IMG/VR virus record: IMGVR_UViG_3300047287_000420
Span: 1-64,000 of that record
Length of the DNA stretch: 64,000 bases
Reading direction: 5' to 3' (one strand)
Source: a virus
The stretch's first letter is position 1. Every line of letters starts with the position of its first letter. The notes under the pieces are model-generated. The model was not told the DNA's origin. It searched no databases and saw only the letters and a program-made list of their open reading frames with translations. Positions 23,817-30,880 of the stretch are shown one piece after another. The translations under genes were made by a program, and so were the position numbers.

Positions 23817-23844
23817 TTGACTGTTCCGACAGGCATGGTATAGT
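23817..23844 (+). promoter_or_regulatory. Sigma70-type promoter
   Basis: TTGACT (23817-23822), 16-bp spacer, TATAGT (23839-23844). Directly downstream is a 6-bp inverted repeat GTAGCG/CGCTGC (23845-23850 with 23857-23862). Drives the gene set from 23894 on. Confidence 0.78.
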
Positions 23845-23870
23845 GTAGCGGCCTCTCGCTGCATCACATC

Positions 23871-23883
23871 TTCTACGGTCATC
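23871..23883 (+). repeat. Partial third copy of the TTCTACGGTCATC repeat
   Basis: 13-base match to the last part of the 17-base repeats at 19522 and 20429. It lies in the 5' leader made from the promoter at 23817, about 20 bases after the likely RNA start. Confidence 0.75.
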
Positions 23884-23893
23884 ATTTTTGATC

Positions 23894-24118
23894 ATGACAA
23901 ATCACATTCCTTACGATCTTTACAACTTGAGCTGGCACTCTCTCGCGTATCACTCTCTCGCTCGCTTCAAGCAAATCGTGCGGAACGATTGCACGATTCC
24001 TCCAGATGTAGTCGAGCAGATCGAAGACAACATCATCCCTGCCCTTGAGTATCTCGAAGGGTGGGAACCTACAGATGACATGATTCAAACCTACATCGAC
24101 TCTCACGGGATGATCTGA
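23894..24118 (+). CDS. Small hypothetical protein
   Basis: 74 aa from the ATG at 23894 (TGATCATG context). HIPYDLYNLSWHSLAYHSLA, then PALEYLEGWEPTDDMIQTY. Helical. First gene behind the promoter at 23817; TGATG overlap with the next gene. Confidence 0.68.
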   Translation: MTNHIPYDLYNLSWHSLAYHSLARFKQIVRNDCTIPPDVVEQIEDNIIPALEYLEGWEPTDDMIQTYIDSHGMI

Positions 24119-24321
24119 TGATTCAAATTGTCGTTGACGATGAGTATGGCGCACCGTTCGCCATTGATACCTTCCTAACCATTGAGGATGCTCGTCACGC
24201 TCTAAATGAGCTGGAGTGCTCTCTTGAAGACTGCATGACACCAGCGCGTGCGCATCGCCTTATACAGGCAATAGATCAACTTAAGACATCCATTGCAGAC
24301 CATGAAGATGGTGACGATTAA
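24118..24321 (+). CDS. Small hypothetical protein
   Basis: 67 aa, mixed alpha/beta: IQIVVDDEYGAPFAIDTFLT, then AHRLIQAIDQLKTSIADHED. Function unknown. Overlaps the following gene by 20 bases. Confidence 0.65.
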   Translation: MIQIVVDDEYGAPFAIDTFLTIEDARHALNELECSLEDCMTPARAHRLIQAIDQLKTSIADHEDGDD

Positions 24322-24673
24322 CACGAACGAAGGCGCTTTCAAGATCCCTACTAAGTGGATGGGAGAAGCCTTGGCTGTCCACCGCCCAGTTGTCGGTTTC
24401 GGTGGCAAACTCAGCAAAGAGAAATGCACCTGGACAATCACTCACATTGAGTCAGGAATGACGGCCGGTAGGTATAACGGCCCTATGAACGAAGCAATCA
24501 AGCTAGCTAAGGCATGGGATCTCACGTTCAGAGATGAACTACCTGGCCCCGAACCTGATGCGAAAGCTTGGGTACGCAAAGATCAATGGCTAAACCAAAT
24601 CCGGCAGTTCAGCCCAATCGCAGCACCCGATTCCTTTGAAGCTGTAGTCAACCATTACAACACTGAATCATGA
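24302..24673 (+). CDS. Hypothetical protein
   Basis: 123 aa from the ATG at 24302. Contains FKIPTKWMGEALAVHRPVVG and TWTITHIESGMTAGRYNGPM, a beta-rich core that could bind a ligand, and a helical C-terminus. No known family recognised. Confidence 0.68.
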   Translation: MKMVTINTNEGAFKIPTKWMGEALAVHRPVVGFGGKLSKEKCTWTITHIESGMTAGRYNGPMNEAIKLAKAWDLTFRDELPGPEPDAKAWVRKDQWLNQIRQFSPIAAPDSFEAVVNHYNTES

Positions 24674-25035
24674 GAACCATCGAAAAGAAGATGCTCAGCG
24701 CAATCATCGAGCGCAAGAACTTCAGCCTGGATAACACTCGCGTTGAGTGTATTAACTTTCCACATCCTGTGGATTCTGAAGATCGCATCATCGACCGCTG
24801 CAATGTCTACCTGCACAACAACCTCATCGCCACGGTGACTCCTGACGATGTAACAGTCAACAACTGTGGGTGGAGGACAAACACAACTAAGTCTCGCCTG
24901 CACGTTATCTTGCGTGAGTTCTGCGGTGCTTGTGTGTCACAAACTAATTTCGAGTGGTTTCTGACTACACAGAACGAAGTGATCCCCATGGTCGACAAGC
25001 AGGATTACACTGTTAGCCGAGTTCCAATGCACTAA
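24670..25035 (+). CDS. Conserved-type phage hypothetical protein
   Basis: 121 aa. RTIEKKMLSAIIERKNFSLD, VYLHNNLIATVTPDDVTVNN, GWRTNTTKSRLHVILREF: the VYLHxNxIA and TNTTKSRLNAIL landmarks recur in a widespread phage early-gene family of unknown function. Overlaps the previous gene by four bases (ATGA) and the next by one. Confidence 0.75.
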   Translation: MRTIEKKMLSAIIERKNFSLDNTRVECINFPHPVDSEDRIIDRCNVYLHNNLIATVTPDDVTVNNCGWRTNTTKSRLHVILREFCGACVSQTNFEWFLTTQNEVIPMVDKQDYTVSRVPMH

Positions 25036-25289
25036 TGCCTCTGCCTAACCTGCGAACCAACCAACGTAATCTCATACGTTTGGTAGCACAACACGAACAC
25101 CGTTACCCCGATGAACCCTGCTACCTCGGCAAAGTCACAGCAAGTAGGCAAAACGTCTTTCTAAAAGCTGTTGCTTCACTGGAAGAACGGAAACTTGTAG
25201 AAATCGACCGCACAAGTAACAACTTCAGGGCCTGGACAATTAAGCTTCTAGTTCCTCTCGAAGATGTAATCCCTCAGTCCCTCAACTAA
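25035..25289 (+). CDS. Possible winged-helix DNA-binding protein
   Basis: 84 aa. RTNQRNLIRLVAQHEHRYPD followed by KAVASLEERKLVEIDRTSNN and FRAWTIKLL gives a helix-helix-wing pattern like small wHTH proteins. Weak evidence, no cofactor site. Confidence 0.55.
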   Translation: MPLPNLRTNQRNLIRLVAQHEHRYPDEPCYLGKVTASRQNVFLKAVASLEERKLVEIDRTSNNFRAWTIKLLVPLEDVIPQSLN

Positions 25290-25291
25290 CC

Positions 25292-25570
25292 ATGAAACTC
25301 CTTACTTCCTTACTCCTTTCTTCTTTCGCTTCGTTCCTCATCGCCACGCCGGCTAAAGCTCAATGGGCGATGACTTGCACTCGTGACTACAACAGCTCAG
25401 TAAATCTGCGGACACAACCATCAACACGAGCAACAGTTATTGCTTCGATCCCGAACGAAAGTTATCTCCGTGCACTGACTTGGGTATGGGGCGGAGACAA
25501 ACTGCGCTGGTGGAAGGTTGAGTACAACGGCCTCGTGGGTTGGATGCGTTCTGATTACCTATGCAGATAA
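25292..25570 (+). CDS. Secreted SH3-like (SH3b) protein
   Basis: 92 aa. Signal peptide LLTSLLLSSFASFLIATPAKA followed by a single bacterial SH3 domain: SVNLRTQPSTRATVIASIP, WWKVEYNGLVGWMRSDYL. SH3b domains bind peptidoglycan or other wall polymers. Likely exported during infection together with the RlpA-like and L,D-transpeptidase proteins. Confidence 0.8.
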   Translation: MKLLTSLLLSSFASFLIATPAKAQWAMTCTRDYNSSVNLRTQPSTRATVIASIPNESYLRALTWVWGGDKLRWWKVEYNGLVGWMRSDYLCR

Positions 25571-25595
25571 TTTCTACACACTACAAGGTTTAACA

Positions 25596-25931
25596 ATGAC
25601 TCAAGAACACCCGATTACTCCGCCGCCTAAGCTGATACGCAAGTGGAACGAAGAAGCTGCCAACACGCCAATGGCAGATCAGCGGTACATCGCCACCCAA
25701 GCAGCTCGCTGGGGTGCTGATCAGGAGCTGGAGGCGTGCTGTGCAGACCTGCGAATGGTTCTTGGACCCGACCAAGCTGATTGGCTGCGCTCCGTGCGCC
25801 GCCCCAAGCCGCCGAGCTTGAAAGAGCAGGCGCTACTTCAGTTAGACACACTCAACGCAGATTTGTCTATGCACGGGATGGGTTGTGACCTATCTCAGAT
25901 CCGCCGCGCTCTTGAATCTCTGCCTGAGTAA
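25596..25931 (+). CDS. Hypothetical protein
   Basis: 111 aa from the ATG at 25596. N-terminal PITPPPKLIRKWNEEAANTP is a pattern seen in many phage small proteins; then a Cys pair (LEACCADLRMVL) and a basic helix with RRPKPPSLKEQALLQLDTL. Function unknown. Confidence 0.7.
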   Translation: MTQEHPITPPPKLIRKWNEEAANTPMADQRYIATQAARWGADQELEACCADLRMVLGPDQADWLRSVRRPKPPSLKEQALLQLDTLNADLSMHGMGCDLSQIRRALESLPE

Positions 25932-25936
25932 TTACC

Positions 25937-26152
25937 ATGGCCCATCAGATTGAACCCGTTGAATTTATCAAACCTGATTTTGCTTACATTTATGCAAAAG
26001 TTGCTCGTCACGTGGCTGCGGCTTATGCCGTGTGCGGCTATGACGAAGATGTGGTGGCAAAAGAACTCGGGTTAGCGATGAAAGCCATTGAAACATTTGA
26101 GCACGCAAGCATGACTATTTACTCCGTTGTTCCAAGTTCTGAAGGCCAGTAG
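25937..26152 (+). CDS. Small hypothetical protein
   Basis: 71 aa, helical: HQIEPVEFIKPDFAYIYAKV and VVAKELGLAMKAIETFEHAS. Six bases after the previous gene. Function unknown. Confidence 0.65.
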   Translation: MAHQIEPVEFIKPDFAYIYAKVARHVAAAYAVCGYDEDVVAKELGLAMKAIETFEHASMTIYSVVPSSEGQ

Positions 26153-26175
26153 TCAACTCCCCTAACGAGATCACT

Positions 26176-26574
26176 ATGTTTCGCAAATTAGGTTGGGTAG
26201 CAGTAGGCGTTGGTGCCTTCTTCGTGGCTTCGATCTGCGTAAGTCTCGGGGGCATGGTTGTATCAGCTTTGATACCTGGCCCTTCTAAAGACAAACCAGG
26301 GAAACTCGAAGCTGACCCACAGCAGGCGGCAAAATCTGAGTGGCTGCAGCAGCTCGAAGGTGGTGGCCCGACCGCTTCGAAAGAAGCTAAGGAAACACCA
26401 GAGGCAGAGGCACCGAAGGAACAACAACCAGCGCCCGAAACTGCTGTGTTTCAACAAGCTGACCCAACACCTGCTGCTGCCCCGCCAGCGCCTACAGTGG
26501 GTCCGGGCAACTTCGAATCACCTACCCCTTACCTACCTCCTCCGGCTACACAATCAGGCCCTGGGAACATGTAA
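26176..26574 (+). CDS. Membrane-anchored Pro/Ala-rich protein
   Basis: 132 aa. N-terminal transmembrane segment WVAVGVGAFFVASICVSLGG, then a long disordered Ala/Pro/Glu/Gln-rich region presumably outside the membrane. Immediately precedes the L,D-transpeptidase gene (3 bp gap), so it may be its partner or a wall-spanning anchor. Confidence 0.68.
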   Translation: MFRKLGWVAVGVGAFFVASICVSLGGMVVSALIPGPSKDKPGKLEADPQQAAKSEWLQQLEGGGPTASKEAKETPEAEAPKEQQPAPETAVFQQADPTPAAAPPAPTVGPGNFESPTPYLPPPATQSGPGNM

Positions 26575-26577
26575 CTA

Positions 26578-27321
26578 ATGAAACTCAAGATGTACGCTTT
26601 AGTTGGATCACTTAGTGGCGTTGTTCTAGCGCTCGGCTTTCACCAAGGGCAACAGTTTTTCAAATCAAGAGAAGAAGTTAGCGAGTATCACCAGCAGATG
26701 CTGCTCGCAATGGAACAACCTTTAGAGTTGGGCAGCGATCCGGCTCGAACTTATCCCGATGGTGGGCTACCTCTGGACGCTACACCTGAACCAGGTTACC
26801 CAGACGAACCAGGATCTCTACGCCCGTCCATACAGTTCACACATCAACCTCCACCACTTCCTCCGCTATCTAACACACCGTTCCTCGTACTTAAAAAATC
26901 ATCGCAGTCGATCAAGTCAACTAAGGATCCTATTTGGACACTCCAGCTGATCAGTAAGGATGGAACTGTCCTAGATAGCCTGCAGGCTGTGACGGGTAGA
27001 GCGTCCCGACAAGCAGTTAATCGTCACATCGCTGGCACAAAGGCCCCTCTGCCTGTCGGAACTTACCGGATTGATCGAGCAGGAATCGAACGCGGACCCT
27101 TCAGCGATCCCGAATTAGGTCGCGGCTATTGGGTGCCGATCACTCCTCTGTTCGCCACAGGGCGATCCGAGCTTGGCTTTCACGTTGATCCTTCCTGGGG
27201 CAAACTCAACGGAGAGTCAGGCACTAGCGGTTGTATCGGTCTTGAGAACGTCGACGCAACTGTAAAGCTCGTGACGTGGATCAAGCACTTCAACGTATCC
27301 AAACTCATTGTTCAATCGTGA
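26578..27321 (+). CDS. L,D-transpeptidase-like (YkuD) protein
   Basis: 247 aa. N-terminal membrane anchor YALVGSLSGVVLALGFHQG, Pro-rich spacer, then a YkuD-type fold: GTKAPLPVGTYRIDRAGIE, LGFHVDPSWGKLNGESGTSG and the Cys motif TSGCIGLENVDA. The expected His and the catalytic Cys (SGCIG) are present, but the canonical S-H-G-C-I-R is changed to T-S-G-C-I-G, so activity may differ. L,D-transpeptidases make 3-3 crosslinks or attach proteins to peptidoglycan. Rare in phages; TGATG overlap with the next gene. Confidence 0.78.
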   Translation: MKLKMYALVGSLSGVVLALGFHQGQQFFKSREEVSEYHQQMLLAMEQPLELGSDPARTYPDGGLPLDATPEPGYPDEPGSLRPSIQFTHQPPPLPPLSNTPFLVLKKSSQSIKSTKDPIWTLQLISKDGTVLDSLQAVTGRASRQAVNRHIAGTKAPLPVGTYRIDRAGIERGPFSDPELGRGYWVPITPLFATGRSELGFHVDPSWGKLNGESGTSGCIGLENVDATVKLVTWIKHFNVSKLIVQS

Positions 27322-27479
27322 TGCGCACCACTTACCAGAAACTGCAGATCCTCGCCCTGATCTTCTCTGCTTCAATTCTGTTGAGTGCTGTGATGCGAGG
27401 AGGGACAGTGGCGAAAACGGATTCGATGCAATGCCCAGTTGCCCCCAACGGCAAACTCTATTACGGACCTGGTTGCTGA
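27321..27479 (+). CDS. Small membrane or secreted peptide
   Basis: 52 aa from the ATG at 27321 that overlaps the previous stop. Hydrophobic segment LQILALIFSASILLSAVMRGG then a short external tail with two Cys residues. Function unknown. Confidence 0.6.
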   Translation: MRTTYQKLQILALIFSASILLSAVMRGGTVAKTDSMQCPVAPNGKLYYGPGC

Positions 27480-27522
27480 TGAAGATTCAACCTTAAACTC
27501 AACCCGAAACCTCCGGCTGCTT

Positions 27523-27693
27523 GTGACTTCCCCAATCACCATCGTTCTTCATTCTCAGATCAGCAGCAAACACATCACCTACACAAACATCAGCCCTCAA
27601 ACATTGCTCTCTGTGATCAAGGGCAGCAAGAGCAAGCCGGCTCGTGAGTTAGCAAACCGACTCATCCCAATCTTGGAAGACCTATCCAAGTAG
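27523..27693 (+). CDS. Small hypothetical protein, start uncertain
   Basis: 56 aa from GTG at 27523; a TTG at 27439 would overlap the previous gene. C-terminal half NISPQTLLSVIKGSKSKPAR then ELANRLIPILEDL is a basic then amphipathic helix. No clear ribosome-binding site. Confidence 0.4.
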   Translation: MTSPITIVLHSQISSKHITYTNISPQTLLSVIKGSKSKPARELANRLIPILEDLSK

Positions 27694-27716
27694 ACTTCTG
27701 ACGCACATCCCTCAGC

Positions 27717-27839
27717 ATGAAGCTCCTCACTAACCTCATCCTGATCTCAATCAGTCTTGTTTCTTTTAGCTCTGTGGCTGCCCACGCGCATCACACCGGG
27801 CAACACACCGAAGTCAACCAAGAACAATGTCAGAAGTAA
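27717..27839 (+). CDS. 40-aa secreted peptide
   Basis: ATG at 27717, TAA at 27837-27839. Signal peptide KLLTNLILISISLVSFSSVA, then a His-rich mature part (AHAHHTGQHTEVNQ). May bind metal or act in the periplasm. Overlaps the next start by 13 bases. Confidence 0.58.
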   Translation: MKLLTNLILISISLVSFSSVAAHAHHTGQHTEVNQEQCQK

Positions 27840-28024
27840 GCTTCACGCTCAAGGACATTCTCACCCTCCGGCGTGCTCTGAATGCTTTGGTTGTAAGGCA
27901 GGAACTTAACTTGCTGTCTGCCTCTGAGTCGATGAAAGAAGAGATCACAGCGACCTTGCTGGATCTGCACAACTTGGACATCAAATTACTACAGTTAAAA
28001 CCTGAATGCTCTCGCTCGCAATAG
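27827..28024 (+). CDS. Small helical hypothetical protein
   Basis: 65 aa: SFTLKDILTLRRALNALVVR, MKEEITATLLDLHNLDIKLL. Coiled-coil-like. Overlaps the next gene by 19 bases. Function unknown. Confidence 0.6.
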   Translation: MSEVSFTLKDILTLRRALNALVVRQELNLLSASESMKEEITATLLDLHNLDIKLLQLKPECSRSQ

Positions 28025-28320
28025 AACCCTTTGCTCGGTACAATCCGCGTGAAGTATCCTGTACAACACTACTTATCTTTCTTGCCGTAGGGGAGTCTCA
28101 AGAGGGGCTCCTTCAGACGGACATAGCCCGGAAGCTGGACATCCCAAAGTCAAGCGTTAGTAGAAATTGCAGCATCCTGGATTCACAAACTCAAAAGGGT
28201 GAACCTGGTATGGGCCTCATCAGCAGGGAGCCCTGGCACGCAGATCAAAGAATCAAGTTTGTGAAACTAACAGAGAAGGGTCGCGCACTCTTTGATGAAA
28301 TTCACAGCAAACTGAGTTAG
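28006..28320 (+). CDS. MarR-like winged-helix regulator
   Basis: 104 aa. LIFLAVGESQEGLLQTDIAR, KLDIPKSSVSRNCSILD (recognition helix), GMGLISREPWHADQRIKFVK (wing) and LTEKGRALFDEIHS. This is the MarR/HTH_20-like layout, including the conserved L-T-x-K-G-R. Likely regulates phage or host transcription during early infection. Confidence 0.8.
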   Translation: MLSLAIEPFARYNPREVSCTTLLIFLAVGESQEGLLQTDIARKLDIPKSSVSRNCSILDSQTQKGEPGMGLISREPWHADQRIKFVKLTEKGRALFDEIHSKLS

Positions 28321-28345
28321 TCTCTCTGTCAGCTTATTGCTTCTT

Positions 28346-28861
28346 ATGGTGCTTCCGGACTGGCGGATCACAGCTCTCTGCCAAGGTGGAATGATCGAAC
28401 CGTTCGATCCCACGATGGTCAACCCGGCCAGTCTGGACATAACTCTCGGAACAAACATCTTCGTAGAGGTTGAAGACGGAGGTCTGCTACCTAAAGACAT
28501 TTCAGATCACACAAGATCTAATCCGTACCTACTGCTTCCTAACGAGTTCATCCTGGCTCAAAGCGCGGAAGTCTTCAACATCCCAGACTTTATCTGTGCT
28601 CAGTTTGCGCTTAAGTCATCCCTCGCCCGTGCAGGATTAGAGCACCTGATGGCGGGCTACATCGACCCAGGCTTCAACAACTCTGTGCTAACGCTCGAGT
28701 TCAAGAACGCTAAAAGGTTTAGTGCTTTCCCTCTGTGGCCTGGTATGCGGTGCGGTCAGATCATCTTTACTGAAATGTCTGACACGCCTCAGGTTAGCTA
28801 CAGATACACAGGCAGATACAATCACGATGCCAAGGTAGCCAGATCGAAGGGTCTCCTCTGA
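28346..28861 (+). CDS. dcd: dCTP deaminase
   Basis: 171 aa from the ATG at 28346. Family motifs: NPASLDITLGTNIFVEV, FALKSSLARAGLEHLMAGYI (the S-S-x-A-R active-site stretch), DPGFNNSVLTLEFKNAK with the catalytic-type Glu, MRCGQIIFTEM and YNHDAKVARSKGLL. Converts dCTP to dUTP, feeding dUMP to ThyX (46615-47313) for dTMP synthesis. Whether it is mono- or bifunctional (also dUTPase) cannot be read with certainty. Confidence 0.9.
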   Translation: MVLPDWRITALCQGGMIEPFDPTMVNPASLDITLGTNIFVEVEDGGLLPKDISDHTRSNPYLLLPNEFILAQSAEVFNIPDFICAQFALKSSLARAGLEHLMAGYIDPGFNNSVLTLEFKNAKRFSAFPLWPGMRCGQIIFTEMSDTPQVSYRYTGRYNHDAKVARSKGLL

Positions 28862-28868
28862 TCTAAAC

Positions 28869-28888
28869 GGATCTCTGCAGGGAGATCC
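28869..28888 (+). terminator. Hairpin after the early gene cluster, possible terminator
   Basis: Perfect 7-bp stem GGATCTC/GAGATCC (28869-28875 with 28882-28888), loop TGCAGG, eight bases after the dCTP deaminase stop. No T-run follows, so termination may need a factor. Confidence 0.45.
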
Positions 28889-29030
28889 CGTAAGACTCAG
28901 ATGAGAAAGATAAAAGTATTTAAGTATGTCCAGGTTTGTTGATAATCTTTTTATAGAAAAAGAAATTTAACTATGAAAAGTTACACATAGTACCCCGCCA
29001 AGCGTGTACAGATAAATTTCTGCGCAAGGG

Positions 29031-29059
29031 TTGACACGGTAAGCTGAGTGATGTACATT
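29031..29059 (+). promoter_or_regulatory. Sigma70-type promoter
   Basis: TTGACA (29031-29036), 17-bp spacer, TACATT (29054-29059). Ten bases on, a strong stem-loop with one bulge (29070-29078 with 29091-29098) marks the start of the leader. Drives the MoxR/VWA operon starting at 29117. Confidence 0.8.
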
Positions 29060-29116
29060 GCTCTGCATGGGCGGCACCGGCCCTAAACGTGGTGCGCCTC
29101 CTTCGAATCACATCAA

Positions 29117-29542
29117 ATGACTAAGGTCACTACACAATCCCTGGTCGAACAGGGGCGCATCAGTGCAGAGCGTTACGATGCGTGCGACAACGCCCTGGCC
29201 GAGCTGAACGGAAGTTTCGGGACAGAGTACGAAGCTGCTCGGAGCAACCTCACAACCATGCTCTGCCACGCAGATCACTTCGGGTTGGATCTGTCCGTCT
29301 TCAAGGGCGACGACTCTCTGTTTAAGTTTCCTGAGTTCCGTACGAACATCGTTGTACGTATCGACCGGAGCCCCTCGCCTCACATCAAACTCGACAAGAT
29401 CAACGACAAGATCGCAGACCTGGAGCGCAAGCTGAAGCTGGCGAAGATCGAACGCGACAGCTTGATTAAACAACTCAACTTGACCGGGGCAGTCGATCTG
29501 GTCACTGACAAAATCACCGCAGTCTTCCGTCGTCTTAAGTGA
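29117..29542 (+). CDS. Coiled-coil protein of the MoxR/VWA operon
   Basis: 141 aa. Helical N-terminus and a clear C-terminal coiled coil (LDKINDKIADLERKLKLAKI). Unknown family. First gene after the promoter at 29031. Confidence 0.7.
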   Translation: MTKVTTQSLVEQGRISAERYDACDNALAELNGSFGTEYEAARSNLTTMLCHADHFGLDLSVFKGDDSLFKFPEFRTNIVVRIDRSPSPHIKLDKINDKIADLERKLKLAKIERDSLIKQLNLTGAVDLVTDKITAVFRRLK

Positions 29543-29544
29543 TC

Positions 29545-30756
29545 ATGAATAACGAAAAGATCTTCCTGATTCACTGCTCTGTAAGTGCCTCTGTTCGACA
29601 GAGCACTCAGATAAAGATGGCAGACCTGCAACTGCCTGGTGCTGTTATCGACGTACTCGAGAAACAACAATCAGTCTCGGTGCGTCCTACGCTCTCTGGG
29701 AGATTGAAGGAGTTCCTTAATCTTCTGAGGATCGAACAACGTAAGTTGTACGACGAGTGCACAATCCACAATGGTGACGTTCACTTCCTTCACGAGGACT
29801 ACTTTGAAGAAGCTATGGAGCGGATCGCCAAGATTCGTTCTGACGCTGCGAAGTACAACGAACAGCTGAACGAACTTTGGCTGGAAGAATACACTCGCTG
29901 GTCGAACACAGTCGAAGGCTTTCTCGAGCCGTTGTTCCGTGATGACCCCGAAGGTTTCAAGCTAGCTAAAGAAGCTTACTTAACTATCTTTCCTACCAAG
30001 CAGGAGTTCGAGAATCCAATCAGAGTCTTTGTGGTCGGACCAAACCCGATCAGCATGGTTGTCGCCGAAAACAAAGAGGAGCACGCCATTGCCACAGCGA
30101 TTCAGGAAGCCGCTCTGTTCAACACAAACGAAGTTCTTGAAGCTGCCCGTGAGGGTGCTGCTGATCGGGCACTGGCTAAAGCAGCCGAACTTCTCGATGA
30201 CTTAGACGTTCGAGTCTCTTCTAAGGTTGGTGAGCGCCAAACCGGCGGAGCTCGGCGGCGCGGTTCGTGGCAGATCACAGCGGAAACTCTGCAGCTGATC
30301 ACTAGACACTGCCCAGGTTTCGAAGATCTATTCAAACTTTCGGAGGATTTACTCGATGTAGGTGTAAGGCTTCAGAGTGATTCTGCAAAGGTAAAGAACC
30401 AAGCCTTTAAAGATTATGCGGATCTGAAGGGCAAGATTCGTAATGAACTCGAAGCAATCGTCAGCTCTCGAAACTCCAGCGACGGACTTGAGTCCTTGAA
30501 GAAATCGCTGGCTCTTTCTAATACCTATCGTGACCTACTCACGAAGATAAACACAGCAGAAACACAAGAGCAATTAGATGAGCTCCACCAGGAACTCCAA
30601 GTAGAAAAAGATGTCTATCAACAGCGAGCTAAGCATCTACAAACTCTGTTCGACCAACGAACTGAGCTAGTGAAAGCTCAATCAGCAAACCTGGATGATC
30701 TGATCAACGAGGTAAAAACCATTGAAGCAGAAACCACCGATGAACTTGACTTCTAA
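29545..30756 (+). CDS. Large helical protein of the MoxR/VWA operon
   Basis: 403 aa from the ATG at 29545 (TGATCATG context). Mostly long helices: a central domain with FVVGPNPISMVVAENKEEHA, acidic/Ala-rich EAAREGAADRALAKAAELLD, and a long C-terminal coiled coil (LQVEKDVYQQRAKHLQTLFD). No enzymatic motif. Its place just upstream of a MoxR ATPase and a VWA protein suggests it is a substrate, adaptor or scaffold of that machine. Confidence 0.7.
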   Translation: MNNEKIFLIHCSVSASVRQSTQIKMADLQLPGAVIDVLEKQQSVSVRPTLSGRLKEFLNLLRIEQRKLYDECTIHNGDVHFLHEDYFEEAMERIAKIRSDAAKYNEQLNELWLEEYTRWSNTVEGFLEPLFRDDPEGFKLAKEAYLTIFPTKQEFENPIRVFVVGPNPISMVVAENKEEHAIATAIQEAALFNTNEVLEAAREGAADRALAKAAELLDDLDVRVSSKVGERQTGGARRRGSWQITAETLQLITRHCPGFEDLFKLSEDLLDVGVRLQSDSAKVKNQAFKDYADLKGKIRNELEAIVSSRNSSDGLESLKKSLALSNTYRDLLTKINTAETQEQLDELHQELQVEKDVYQQRAKHLQTLFDQRTELVKAQSANLDDLINEVKTIEAETTDELDF

Positions 30757-30880
30757 TCTGGATCAAAAAGCAATCGTTCTGCTGCTAGCAACGAAAAGCC
30801 TGAGTGGACCTTACCGCGACACGCGTAAGAAAAACTTCTTCAAGACTCTCGCCAAGACCCTTTACAAAATCTTCGACTGA
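30740..30880 (+). CDS. 46-aa basic peptide
   Basis: ATG at 30740 overlaps the end of the previous gene by 17 bases; TGA at 30878-30880 overlaps the MoxR start (TGATG). Basic: DQKAIVLLLATKSLSGPYRD, then a Lys/Phe-rich tail. The tight coupling on both sides supports it. Confidence 0.58.
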   Translation: MNLTSNLDQKAIVLLLATKSLSGPYRDTRKKNFFKTLAKTLYKIFD

